NCBI RefSeq assembly: GCF_044142105.1
Contig: NZ_JBGTYM010000005.1
Span: 62,001 to 126,000, forward strand
From: Pseudogemmobacter sp044142105
GTDB taxonomy: Bacteria > Pseudomonadota > Alphaproteobacteria > Rhodobacterales > Rhodobacteraceae
DNA: 64,000 nt
Direction of reading: 5' to 3'
The stretch's first letter is position 1, and every line of letters begins with the position of its first letter. Positions 1 through 7,796 of this stretch are shown here, piece by piece. The notes below the pieces were generated by a model. It was not told where the DNA came from and searched no databases. It was given only the letters and a program-made list of their open reading frames with translations. The position numbers were made by a program, and so were the translations under genes.

Positions 1-1139
1 AGGTTCGAGAGGCGGGTGTAGCGATGCGGCTGGTGGACGGCGATCACCCGCGCGCCAGGCGTGTTCGACACGGCCTGGCGGGCCGCCTTGAGCACGGCGG
101 CGATTTCCACCGGGTGGTGGCCGTAATCGTCGATGATGGTCACGCCATTCACTTCGGCGACCTTGGTGAAGCGGCGGTTCACGCCCGCAAAGCCCGCCAG
201 CGCCTCGCGGATCTCGTCTTTCTTCATGCCAAGGTGGCGGGCGACGGCGACGGCGGCCAGCGCGTTCGAGACATTGTGATTGCCGGGCATGGGCAGGGTG
301 CAGCCCTCGATCATCGCCTCGGGCCCTTCGCTTTGCAGCAGGATGTCGAATTTCGAAGTGGCGCCATCGAAGCTGAGGTTCACGGCGCGGATATCGGCCT
401 GGGCATTGTAGCCGAAGGTCACGACGCGGCGGTCGGTGACGCGGCCAACCAGGGCCTGAACTTCCGGGTGATCGGTGCAGCAGACCGCAAGGCCGTAGAA
501 GGGGATATTGGAGACGAAATCGAGGAAGCCCTTGCGCAAGGCTTCGATCGTGCCCCAGTGCTCCATATGCTCGGGGTCGATGTTGGTCACGATGGCGATG
601 GTCGCGGGAAGGCGGTTGAAGGAGCCGTCGGATTCATCGGCCTCGACCACCATCCATTCCCCTGCCCCGGCCCGCGCGTTCGAGCCGTAGGCATGGATGA
701 CGCCGCCATTGATCACGGTGGGGTCGAAATTGCCCTTGTCCAGCAAGGTCGCGACCATGGTGGTGGTGGTGGTCTTGCCATGGGTGCCCGCGACCGCGAT
801 GTTCGACCGCATCCGCATCAGTTCCGCCAGCATTTCGGCGCGGCGGACGACGGGCAGCTTGCGGCGGCGGGCCTCTTCCAGTTCGGGATTGCCCTTCTTG
901 ATGGCGGAAGAGATCACCACCACTGCGGCCTCGCCCAGATTCTGGGCGCTCTGCCCTTCAAAGAAGCGCGCGCCCAGTTTCACCAGCCGGTCGGTGATCT
1001 TCGAGGCTTTGGCGTCAGAGCCCTGGACGGTGTAGCCCAGCGTCAGCAGCACTTCGGCGATTCCCGACATGCCGATGCCGCCGATGCCGACGAAATGGAT
1101 CGGGCCAAGTTCCAAGGGCAGTTTCGTGGCGGCGTTCAT
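1..1139 (-). CDS. murC: UDP-N-acetylmuramate--L-alanine ligase (partial, C-terminus outside window)
   Basis: MurC adds L-alanine to UDP-N-acetylmuramate in the cytoplasm, the first peptide step of peptidoglycan precursor synthesis. About 379 codons are visible; the gene continues past base 1, so roughly the last 90 residues of a usual 470-residue MurC are missing. The N-terminus carries the HFVGIGGIGMSG nucleotide-binding motif, and further in is the Mur-ligase P-loop GTHGKTTTTT, where five threonines in a row come from five ACC codons. The ATG overlaps the murG stop by four bases (ATGA), so the two are probably translationally coupled. It is the last visible gene of the dcw cluster, after ftsW and murG. 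Confidence 0.96.
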   Translation of the reverse strand, partial: MNAATKLPLELGPIHFVGIGGIGMSGIAEVLLTLGYTVQGSDAKASKITDRLVKLGARFFEGQSAQNLGEAAVVVISSAIKKGNPELEEARRRKLPVVRRAEMLAELMRMRSNIAVAGTHGKTTTTTMVATLLDKGNFDPTVINGGVIHAYGSNARAGAGEWMVVEADESDGSFNRLPATIAIVTNIDPEHMEHWGTIEALRKGFLDFVSNIPFYGLAVCCTDHPEVQALVGRVTDRRVVTFGYNAQADIRAVNLSFDGATSKFDILLQSEGPEAMIEGCTLPMPGNHNVSNALAAVAVARHLGMKKDEIREALAGFAGVNRRFTKVAEVNGVTIIDDYGHHPVEIAAVLKAARQAVSNTPGARVIAVHQPHRYTRLSN

Positions 1140-2227
1140 GTCGGGTCTCCTGCCAGATCTTCAACTAGCGCGACCAGACGTTCGGTCGCATCGGGCCGAC
1201 CCTGGGCAAGGGCATTGGCGGCCATGATCTCGGCCCCGCGCGGGTTTTCGAGAACCGCCGCCATCTGCGCCGCAAGCGTGGCGGCGTCAAGCCGGTTTTC
1301 CGGGATGACGATGGCGGCCTCGGCCTCGGCCAGGCCACGGGCATTGGCGGATTGGTGATCGGCCGTGGCCGCAGCGAAGGGGACAAGGATCGCAGGGCGG
1401 CCGATGGCCGAGATATCGGCGATGGAGGAGGCGCCCGAGCGCGAGATCACCAGTTGCGCTTCGGAAAGCCGGCGCGGGATATCGGCAAAGAAGGGGGCGA
1501 TTTCGGCGGCGACGCCCGCTGCGGCATAGGCGGCCTCGGCCCGGGTGGCATCTTCGTCGCGGGCCTGATGGGCGACGCGGAGATTGTCGCGCAGGGCTTG
1601 CGGCAGCAGCGCGACGGCGGCGGGGACCACGTCCGACAGGATGCGGGCGCCCTGGCTGCCGCCGATCACCACAAGGCTCATCGGATAGTCGCCGGGCGGG
1701 ATATAGGGGGCGCCTGCCCGGTCGCGCACGGTCTGGCGGACGGGATTGCCGGTGGCGACGCCTTCGATCCCGTCGGGCAAGGTTGCAGGCCAGGTGCCGC
1801 AGGCGATGGTCTGGACCCGGGAGGCGAAGAGGCGGTTGACCCGGCCCAGCACGCCGTTCTGTTCATGGATCATGCGCGGGCGGCGCAACAGAAAGGCCGC
1901 CGTGAGCGCGGGGATCGAAGGATAGCCGCCGAAGCCCACCACCACGGCGGGCCGGTCGGTCAGTTGCGACCACAGCGCCGAAACCACGCCGCCAGCGATG
2001 CGGAGCGGCACGACGAGTTTGGCCAGCAGCCCGCCACGGGCGAAAGTGGCGGAGGACAGCTTCTCGATCTTGACCGCCTGGGGGAAGCCGCCCGCATAGC
2101 GCGCGCCACGCTCGTCGGTTGAAAGCTTGACCCGCCAGCCCCGGGCCAGCATCGCCTCGGCCAGCGCCTGGGCGGGAAACATATGCCCGCCCGTACCGCC
2201 TGCGGCAATCAGAAGAAGCCGCGCCAT
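1136..2227 (-). CDS. murG: UDP-GlcNAc--lipid I N-acetylglucosaminyltransferase
   Basis: MurG converts lipid I to lipid II on the cytoplasmic face of the inner membrane. The 363-residue product has the N-terminal GGTGGH donor-binding loop at residues 10-15 and a C-terminal GASSIADISAIGRP segment typical of the UDP-GlcNAc-binding half of GT28 enzymes. The frame stays open far upstream into ftsW, but the start chosen begins MARLLLIAAGG, which gives the normal family length and a one-base overlap with the ftsW stop (TGATG). It overlaps murC by four bases. Confidence 0.96.
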   Translation of the reverse strand: MARLLLIAAGGTGGHMFPAQALAEAMLARGWRVKLSTDERGARYAGGFPQAVKIEKLSSATFARGGLLAKLVVPLRIAGGVVSALWSQLTDRPAVVVGFGGYPSIPALTAAFLLRRPRMIHEQNGVLGRVNRLFASRVQTIACGTWPATLPDGIEGVATGNPVRQTVRDRAGAPYIPPGDYPMSLVVIGGSQGARILSDVVPAAVALLPQALRDNLRVAHQARDEDATRAEAAYAAAGVAAEIAPFFADIPRRLSEAQLVISRSGASSIADISAIGRPAILVPFAAATADHQSANARGLAEAEAAIVIPENRLDAATLAAQMAAVLENPRGAEIMAANALAQGRPDATERLVALVEDLAGDPT

Positions 2228-3405
2228 CAGCGCCCGCCCGTGCCGGGACCCCGGCGGAAGATCTCGGCCATGCGGTCGCGCGGGCGCGAGCGGGTGAGGG
2301 CCAGCAACATGCCGACGGTGATGCCCGCAGCGATGATCGAAGAGCCGCCATAGGAGACGAAAGGCAGGGTCATGCCCTTGGCGGGCAGCAGGCGGACGGC
2401 AACGCCCATGTTGATCATGGCCTGCACGCCGAAAACCGCCGCCAGCCCCGCCCCCGCGAGGCGGGTGAAGGGATCGCGTTCGGCCATCAGGCGGATCAGC
2501 GAGCGCAGGACGATGACCGAGAAGAGGCTGAGGATGAGAAGGACAAGGACGAGGCCGTATTCCTCGGCGGCGACAGCGATGATGAAATCGGTATGCGCAT
2601 CGGGCAGCGACCATTTCACCTGGCCCTCGCCCACGCCGACGCCGAAGAAGCCGCCCTCCTGGATGGCGTTGGCAGCATAGCCCAGCTGGGTGCGCGGATC
2701 GACATCGGGCGAGAGGAACCCGTCAATGCGGCGGGCGAAGTGTTCGGAGGAATTGTAGAAGACGACGCCCGCAGAGGCGACAAGGCCGCCGACCACGCCG
2801 ATCAGCAGCATGGGCGCGCCGGCGGTGAAATAGATCACCCCCCAGGCGAAGACGACAAGCGCCGACTGGCCGAAATCGGGTTGCAGGGCGAGAAAGCCCA
2901 CCACCGCGATCAAGAGGACGAAGGAGATCAGCTTGCCGGGCGGGCCGCCGACCTCTTGCGAGGCCGCCATCAGCCAGGCGGTGACGATGACGAAGCCGGG
3001 CTTGAGGAATTCGGAAGGCTGCAGCGAAAGCCCGCCCAGCGAAAGCCAGCGCACCGCGCCCTTGCCATGATCCTGGCCGACGAGGGGCAGCACCATCACC
3101 AGGATCAGCGCCACGGCGAATCCGATGATGCCGAGGCGGCGCACAAGGCCCGGCGGCATCATCGAGATCGCCAGCATCACGGCAAGGCCCAGCGCGCCGA
3201 AGGTCGCCTGCTTCTGGACATAGAAGAAGGGTTCAAGCCCGTTGCGGCTGGCCAGCGGCACCGAAGCGGCGAGGCCAAGCAGAAGCCCGATGCCGAACAG
3301 GACGAAGACCGAAGTCAGCGACCAGATGTCGATCGTGCGCCACCAGCGCGGCAGGACCGGATCACGGACTGCAACAGGGGACGAGCCATAGACCATTTCA
3401 GTCAT
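2227..3405 (-). CDS. ftsW: Septal peptidoglycan glycosyltransferase FtsW (SEDS family)
   Basis: FtsW is the polytopic SEDS glycosyltransferase that polymerises lipid II at the division septum together with FtsI. The 392-residue product is strongly hydrophobic with about ten membrane segments and carries the conserved AAEEYG stretch and PAKGMTLPFVSYGGSS near the C-terminus. An upstream in-frame start would add 44 charged residues unlike the family; the chosen ATG (MTEMVYGSS) is preceded by a GAGG element. In the usual dcw order it follows murD, but here a methyltransferase gene and a plus-strand ArsR operon lie between, so ftsW-murG-murC probably have their own promoter in 3406-3640. Confidence 0.95.
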   Translation of the reverse strand: MTEMVYGSSPVAVRDPVLPRWWRTIDIWSLTSVFVLFGIGLLLGLAASVPLASRNGLEPFFYVQKQATFGALGLAVMLAISMMPPGLVRRLGIIGFAVALILVMVLPLVGQDHGKGAVRWLSLGGLSLQPSEFLKPGFVIVTAWLMAASQEVGGPPGKLISFVLLIAVVGFLALQPDFGQSALVVFAWGVIYFTAGAPMLLIGVVGGLVASAGVVFYNSSEHFARRIDGFLSPDVDPRTQLGYAANAIQEGGFFGVGVGEGQVKWSLPDAHTDFIIAVAAEEYGLVLVLLILSLFSVIVLRSLIRLMAERDPFTRLAGAGLAAVFGVQAMINMGVAVRLLPAKGMTLPFVSYGGSSIIAAGITVGMLLALTRSRPRDRMAEIFRRGPGTGGR

Positions 3406-3589
3406 GGGGAAACCGCCTCGATTTTTCTGCCTCTGGCCCGGATGTTCCCCCCGGGCTCTTGGCCGAAACTCTAGACCGATTTCCCTCGCGTGGAAAGCGG
3501 CTTTCTTGTGGCCGCAGGTCAGGGATCGCCCTTGCATCCCTGTGGCGCGGCACGATTTTTCGCCGAAAATCAGGGGCGCGGAAGTCAGG

Positions 3590-3633
3590 TTGACAAGCGC
3601 TCAATTATATAATAACTTACTTATATAAAGGAG
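3590..3633 (+). promoter_or_regulatory. Promoter, AT-rich operator and RBS of the ArsR operon
   Basis: A TTGACA hexamer lies at 3590-3595, followed by very AT-rich DNA in an otherwise GC-rich window. Two copies of the self-complementary octamer TTATATAA (3605-3612 and 3621-3628), separated by eight bases, form an inverted and direct repeat of the kind bound by ArsR/SmtB dimers. They cover the expected -10 position (TAACTT at 3613-3618) and transcription start, so binding would block transcription. AAAGGAG at 3627-3633 is a good Shine-Dalgarno for the ATG at 3644. Autoregulation is inferred. Confidence 0.6.
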
Positions 3634-3643
3634 CCTTTCAGCT

Positions 3644-4000
3644 ATGTCACCGCTCGATTCCGCCTTTGCCGCCCTGTCGGATCCGACGCGCCGCGCGCTT
3701 CTGGCGCGGCTGGCGCAAGGCGAGGCGACGGTGCAGGTCCTTGCCCGCCCCTTTGCGATCAGCCAGCCCGCGATCTCGCATCACCTGAAGGTGCTGGAAG
3801 AGGCCGGGCTGATCGAGACGAGGGTGGCGGGCACGGCGCGGCCCCGGCGGCTGCGGCCCGAGGCGGTGGAGGCGATCTGGGGCTGGATGAGCGAGTTTCG
3901 CCGCGAGATGGAGGCGCGCTACGCGCGTCTTGACGCGGTGTTGGACGAGATGATGCAGGAGGAGATGCAGGATGGCACAGAGCAGCACGACAAGGCTTGA
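3644..4000 (+). CDS. ArsR-family transcriptional regulator
   Basis: A 118-residue winged-helix repressor. The ArsR signature is clear: ALSDPTRRALLARLAQGEATV followed by the recognition-helix segment ISQPAISHHLKVLEEAGLI. There is no cysteine metal site, so this belongs to the non-metal ArsR subgroup usually paired with SRPBCC (AHSA1) proteins. It overlaps the next gene by 29 bases and heads a three-gene operon. It likely represses its own operon through the AT-rich palindromes just upstream. The inducer is unknown. Confidence 0.9.
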   Translation: MSPLDSAFAALSDPTRRALLARLAQGEATVQVLARPFAISQPAISHHLKVLEEAGLIETRVAGTARPRRLRPEAVEAIWGWMSEFRREMEARYARLDAVLDEMMQEEMQDGTEQHDKA

Positions 4001-4460
4001 CCTGACGACCGAGGGCGAGACCGGGGTAATCGTCACCCGCCGTTTCGCCGCCCCGCCCGAGCGGGTCTACCGCGCCCATGTCGAGCCCGCGCTGTTGCAG
4101 CGCTGGTGCACCGGTCCCGACGGCTGGACCATGCCGGTCTGCATCTCAGAACCCCATCCGGGCGGCCGTATCCGGTTTGAATGGAGTGACGGGACGGCGG
4201 GCTTCTTCCTGACCGGCGAATATCTTGAGATCGATCCGGGCCGCCGCATCGTCCATGTCGAGCGGATGCATCTGCCCGATCCGACGCCCGACAACCGGGT
4301 CACGACCACCTTCACCCCCGACGGGACCGGCACGCTGCTGCGGCTGGTCATGCAATTGCCGAATGCCGAGGCCCGGGCGGCGATGCTGGCGACCGGAATG
4401 GATGAAGGGATGGAGGCGAGTTACGCCCGGCTCGAGGCGCACTTGGCGGGTGCGGCATGA
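3972..4460 (+). CDS. SRPBCC (AHSA1-like) domain protein
   Basis: A 162-residue START-like fold protein of the AHSA1/activator-of-Hsp90 type, often annotated as polyketide cyclase-like. Visible signatures are the VTRRFAAPPERVYRAHVEPALLQRW opening, which starts the first strand and helix, the PGGRIRFEW hairpin and the C-terminal helix MDEGMEASYARLEAHL. These small cytoplasmic proteins bind hydrophobic ligands. Pairing with an ArsR regulator is common; the ligand is not known. It overlaps arsR by 29 bases and the next gene by four. Confidence 0.85.
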   Translation: MAQSSTTRLDLTTEGETGVIVTRRFAAPPERVYRAHVEPALLQRWCTGPDGWTMPVCISEPHPGGRIRFEWSDGTAGFFLTGEYLEIDPGRRIVHVERMHLPDPTPDNRVTTTFTPDGTGTLLRLVMQLPNAEARAAMLATGMDEGMEASYARLEAHLAGAA

Positions 4461-4912
4461 GCCGCACCGTCCTTGCCACCGAAGGCACGAGAAGCCTGAG
4501 CTTCACCCGTCGCTTCGCCCACCCCCCGGCCCGCGTGCTGCGCGCCCATCTGGACGCCGCGACGCTGCGCCGCTGGATCGGCTCGGACGCGCATCCGATG
4601 ACGGAGTGTCAGGTGGACGGCAGGGCGGGCGGCAGCTTCCGCTATGACTGGACCGGGGTGAACGGCTTTTCGGCCTCCGGCACATTCGAAGAAATCACCG
4701 CCCGCCGGATCGTGCATGTCGAGCGTTTCGATCCCGACTGGACCGGCGGCGAGGCCCGCGTGATCACCGATTTCGACGATGATGGCGCGGGCGGCACGAT
4801 CCTGCGGATGCAGGTGATCTATGCCTCGCCCGAAGCACGGGAAAGCGTGGGGGCCAGCGGCATGGCCGAGGGGATGGAGGGGGCCTTCGACCGGCTGGAG
4901 GCGCTGCTTTGA
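4457..4912 (+). CDS. SRPBCC (AHSA1-like) domain protein, second copy
   Basis: A 151-residue paralogue of the preceding gene, sharing the FTRRFAHPPARVLRAHLDAATLRRW opening, the AGGSFRYDW hairpin and the SGMAEGMEGAFDRLEALL end. Its ATG overlaps the upstream stop (ATGA). The tandem pair looks like a local duplication that then diverged. Ligand and function are unknown. The following 250 bases up to the methyltransferase stop carry no gene I can support. Confidence 0.85.
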   Translation: MSRTVLATEGTRSLSFTRRFAHPPARVLRAHLDAATLRRWIGSDAHPMTECQVDGRAGGSFRYDWTGVNGFSASGTFEEITARRIVHVERFDPDWTGGEARVITDFDDDGAGGTILRMQVIYASPEARESVGASGMAEGMEGAFDRLEALL

Positions 4913-5160
4913 TCCGTTCGGTCAGGACGCGCGCCACCACCCGGCGCAGCTGTGCCGCGTCGTGCCAACAGGCGCTGTGGACGGAGCAATCCGGCACGGT
5001 GGGCGGGTCCATGGGAAAGGAATACCGGGGCCGTTTCGTCGCGGTGGCGCAAAGGACATAGAGCGCCACCGGGCAGGCGGGGCAGCGGAGGATCCCCTTG
5101 CCCCGGCCCGGAGCGGTGGGGGGATGCGCTCGGGCCGGCCGAGACGGCGGCGCTGCCGCT

Positions 5161-5763
5161 CTAGGGCCTCTCGGCCAGAAGGACGCTGCGCCCGGCGGTC
5201 GCCGGATCTTCGGGCGTGAAAGAGATCAGGCGCAACCCGGCCACGGACAGGGCACTGGCATAGCCTTCGGGCGAGAGGCTGGCATGAAAGACCGGCCCGC
5301 CCGGGACGCGGCCCCAGACCTCGCCCGCGGCGGGGCCGACCGTAGCGAGAAATCGCCCCCCAGGCCGAAGATGGGCGGCGATCCGGGGCAGAAGCGCAGG
5401 CTGGTCGGCGGCGGTGAGGTGGAAGAAGCTGTCCCAGGCGAGGATGGCGTGGAAGCGGCTGTCCAGGGCCAGGTCGCGCATGTCGGCCTGAAGCCATCTG
5501 CCCTGCGGCAGCCGGGCGCGGGCAAGGGCGAGCATTCCGGCGGATGCATCGATCCCGGTGACGGCGCGGCCCTGCCCGATCAGATGCGCGGCGAGCGGCC
5601 AGCCGGTGCCGCAGCCAAGGTCGAGCACCGCCGCCGCCGCAGGCGCACCCTCAAGGAGCAGGTCAAGCCAGGGCGCCTCATGCGCCAGCCCGCCGCGCTG
5701 CGCGTCCCAGTGCGGCGCGCTGCGGTCATAGGTGGCGCGATGGCCATGATCGTCCTGTCCCAC
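5161..5763 (-). CDS. Class I SAM-dependent methyltransferase
   Basis: A 200-residue cytosolic methyltransferase. Motif I is VLDLGCGTGWPLAAHL, followed by the acidic residue in VTGIDASAGML (motif II) and the ADMRDL adenine-binding segment; WDSFFHLTAADQPALL and LRPGGRFLATVG are motifs IV and V. The substrate cannot be told from sequence. It lies downstream of murD on the same strand, separated by a strong GC hairpin, so it may be transcribed apart from the dcw genes. A gene is not normally present here in the dcw order. Confidence 0.85.
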   Translation of the reverse strand: MGQDDHGHRATYDRSAPHWDAQRGGLAHEAPWLDLLLEGAPAAAAVLDLGCGTGWPLAAHLIGQGRAVTGIDASAGMLALARARLPQGRWLQADMRDLALDSRFHAILAWDSFFHLTAADQPALLPRIAAHLRPGGRFLATVGPAAGEVWGRVPGGPVFHASLSPEGYASALSVAGLRLISFTPEDPATAGRSVLLAERP

Positions 5764-5810
5764 CCTGCCCCTTCCTCGCGGCCTGAAATAGCCCGGCGGG
5801 AGGCCGCAGG

Positions 5811-5829
5811 CCGGGGGCAGCGCCCCCGG
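5811..5829 (-). terminator. GC hairpin between murD and the methyltransferase
   Basis: An 8-bp perfect inverted repeat (CCGGGGGC / GCCCCCGG) with an AGC loop sits 13 bases after the murD stop. No T-tract follows, so it may slow or stabilise transcripts rather than terminate them. Similar GGGGGC-loop-GCCCCC hairpins are frequent between Rhodobacteraceae genes (from memory). Confidence 0.4.
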
Positions 5830-5841
5830 TCCCGGTCCCCG

Positions 5842-7242
5842 CTAGCCGATCAGCGCCGTGACGCGGGCGGTGAAATCCTCGCCGCGCTTTTCGAAATTCG
5901 GATATTGGTCGAAACTTGCCGCCGCCGGGGCCAAGAGCACGACCTCGCCCTCCTGCGCCTCTTCCGCCGCGCGGGCGACGGCGCGGTCCATGGTCTCGCA
6001 GATCTCATGCGGGGTCTCGCCCAGTTGCAGGGCGAAATCGCGGGCGGAATGGCCGATCAGATAGGCTTTCACGACCGAGGACAGATGGGGGGCCAGCGCC
6101 GCGATGCCGCCTTCCTTGCCCAGCCCCCCGGCGATCCAGCGGATCTTCGGGAAGGCCTGCAGCGCCTTGGCGGCGCTGTCGACATTCGTGGCCTTGCTGT
6201 CATTGACGAACCGCACGCCGCCGCGGGCGCCAATCAGCTGGCTGCGATGGGGCAGGCCCGCGAAGCTGTGCAGCGCCTGTTCGATCAGCTTGGGCGCAAG
6301 GCCGAGGCTGCGGCACACCGCATAGGCGGCGCAGGCGTTCTGGTGGTTATGCGCGCCGGGCAGGCCCGCAATGGCGCGCAGGTCGATCGCCGCGACCTGG
6401 CGGCCCTTGCGCCATTCGGCGAGAAAGCCCTTGCGGGCGAAGACCGACCAGCCGAAGCCTTCGAGCTTGCTGTCGGAAGAGATGCGGATCACCCGGTCAT
6501 CGGCGGGGCCTTCGGCCATCTGATTGGCCAGGAAGCGGCCCTCGACCTCATCCACGCCGATCACGGCGCGGTCGGGGCCGCCTTCGGCAAAGAGGCGGCG
6601 CTTGGCGGCGAAATAGCCGCCCATGCCGTTGTGCCTGTCGAGATGGTCGGGCGAGAGATTGGTGAAGACGGCGATATCCGGGGTCAGCGCGCGGGCGAGG
6701 TCGGTCTGGTAGGAGGAGAGTTCCAGCACCACGACCTCGCCATCCTGCGCCGGGTCGATCGACAACACGCCCTTGCCGATATTCCCGGCCATCTGGGTCG
6801 GGCGCCCGGCGACCTGAAGGATGTGGTGGATCAGCGCGGTGGTGGTCGACTTGCCGTTCGATCCGGTGACGGTGACGACGCGGGGGGCGGTTTCGAAATT
6901 GTCCCAGGCGGGGGTGGCGAAGCTGCGGAAGAAGAGGCCGATGTCATTGTCGACGGGAATGCCCAGTTCGAGCGCCCGGGCGATGATCCGGTTGGGCTGC
7001 GGGTAGAGATGCGGGATGCCGGGACTGGTGATCAGCGCTGCCACGCCGTCGAAGGCGGCCTGGCGGGTGAGGTCGGTCAGGGCGAAACCCTCGGCCTCGG
7101 CCTTGGCGCGGGATTCGGGGCTGTCATCCCAGAGGAGCGGCGCGGCGCCCCCGGCCTGGAGCGCGCGCGCGGTCGCGAGGCCAGAGCGGCCAAGGCCCAG
7201 AACGGCGACCTTGGCGCCCTTGTAGCCGAGTACGGGGATCAT
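5842..7242 (-). CDS. murD: UDP-N-acetylmuramoylalanine--D-glutamate ligase
   Basis: MurD adds D-glutamate to UDP-MurNAc-L-Ala in the cytoplasm. The 466-residue product has an N-terminal Rossmann start (VAVLGLGRSGLATARAL), the ATP-binding loop GSNGKSTT at about residues 127-134, TNLSPDHLDRH in the central domain and FVNDSKATNVDSAAKAL in the C-terminal domain, all diagnostic of MurD. Length is normal. In the cluster it should follow mraY directly; here dedA-like and yjhX genes come between. Confidence 0.96.
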   Translation of the reverse strand: MIPVLGYKGAKVAVLGLGRSGLATARALQAGGAAPLLWDDSPESRAKAEAEGFALTDLTRQAAFDGVAALITSPGIPHLYPQPNRIIARALELGIPVDNDIGLFFRSFATPAWDNFETAPRVVTVTGSNGKSTTTALIHHILQVAGRPTQMAGNIGKGVLSIDPAQDGEVVVLELSSYQTDLARALTPDIAVFTNLSPDHLDRHNGMGGYFAAKRRLFAEGGPDRAVIGVDEVEGRFLANQMAEGPADDRVIRISSDSKLEGFGWSVFARKGFLAEWRKGRQVAAIDLRAIAGLPGAHNHQNACAAYAVCRSLGLAPKLIEQALHSFAGLPHRSQLIGARGGVRFVNDSKATNVDSAAKALQAFPKIRWIAGGLGKEGGIAALAPHLSSVVKAYLIGHSARDFALQLGETPHEICETMDRAVARAAEEAQEGEVVLLAPAAASFDQYPNFEKRGEDFTARVTALIG

Positions 7243-7270
7243 CGCGGGCCTCCGGCGTTGGATGCCGAGG

Positions 7271-7320
7271 GTTTCACGCCCCCGGACCCAAGTGGGATAT
7301 TTAGAAACGGAAGAAAGGGG
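7271..7320. repeat. Possible Rhodobacterales intergenic repeat element
   Basis: The stretch CCCCCGGACCCAAGTGGGAT followed by ATTTAGAAACGGAAGAAAGG sits between murD and yjhX. It resembles a short intergenic element (GC-rich arm, then a GGATATTT core, then a purine-rich tail) that I recall as recurrent in Rhodobacterales genomes. Only this one clear copy was found here, so the call rests on memory. Confidence 0.35.
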
Positions 7321-7348
7321 AAGAGGCGAGCCGCCCCTTCCGGCTGTT

Positions 7349-7609
7349 TCAGCCCCGGTTGTCCAACTGGGCGCGGACCGATCGACGGCCCAGAAGCGAG
7401 ATGCGGTAGGGACCGCCCTGCTTGCTGGCGATCAGCCTGCGCCGCCTGAGCCGCTGGAACAGCGGCAGGGTCAGGTCCGACAGGACCATCCCCTCGCGGG
7501 TGTGGCAAAGGACTTCGGCGATGCGGCCGCGGTCATCGAAGTGATGGCGGATCTCGCCGCCAAGGGCGAGGACGTGAAGGACGCGCTGTTCGGCGCGGGA
7601 GATGTTCAT
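7349..7609 (-). CDS. yjhX: YjhX-family toxin-like protein, orphan
   Basis: The 86-residue product matches the YjhX family over its whole length: MNISRAEQRVLHVLALGG at the start, then the central CHTREGMVLSD, LFQRLRRRRLI and GGPYRISLLGRRSVRAQLDN. In E. coli YjhX is described as the toxin of a YjhX/YjhQ pair in which YjhQ is a GNAT-type antitoxin. No GNAT gene is adjacent here. The start giving the family length was chosen over one 25 codons upstream. The Shine-Dalgarno is weak (GGA). It lies between dedA and murD on the same strand. Confidence 0.85.
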   Translation of the reverse strand: MNISRAEQRVLHVLALGGEIRHHFDDRGRIAEVLCHTREGMVLSDLTLPLFQRLRRRRLIASKQGGPYRISLLGRRSVRAQLDNRG

Positions 7610-7706
7610 ATTCTGTGTCCGGAATGGGCGTGACTGGGCCTGCCGCACGACCCGGTCTGGGATCGGCAGGATCACGAACGCCACTTGGCCCTGGCGTCAG
7701 GCTCTG

Positions 7707-7753
7707 GACACAGTCTCTGTCAAACAAGCTCCGTTTGGGCGCGAGACGCGCCC
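7707..7753 (-). promoter_or_regulatory. Inverted repeat and hairpin between dedA and yjhX
   Basis: The 187-base gap upstream of yjhX contains two palindromes. GACACAGTCTCTGTC (7707-7721) is an inverted repeat with one mismatch and could be an operator for yjhX. GGGCGCG-AGA-CGCGCCC (7737-7753) is a perfect 7-bp hairpin that could end dedA transcription, although no T-tract follows it. Nothing else is evident in the gap. Confidence 0.3.
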
Positions 7754-7796
7754 TGAGCGGGAGATAGGCGGTCCGGCAGGCGCGGAAAAGGCCGGA

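Noticed and set aside
24..1358. Long plus-strand open frame opposite murC and the end of murG
   Set aside because: Product is His/Gly/Asp-rich with no recognisable domain, and it is antisense to a clear murC; GC-rich codon use creates such frames.
4764..5069. Minus-strand frame with a CPACP...C motif between the second SRPBCC gene and the methyltransferase
   Set aside because: It overlaps the SRPBCC gene by about 150 bases, has no convincing start and no recognised domain, so it was not called, though the cysteine pattern is slightly protein-like.
5098..7449. 783-codon plus-strand open frame opposite the methyltransferase and murD
   Set aside because: Lies antisense to conserved genes and its translation is Arg/Gly/Ala-rich without motifs.
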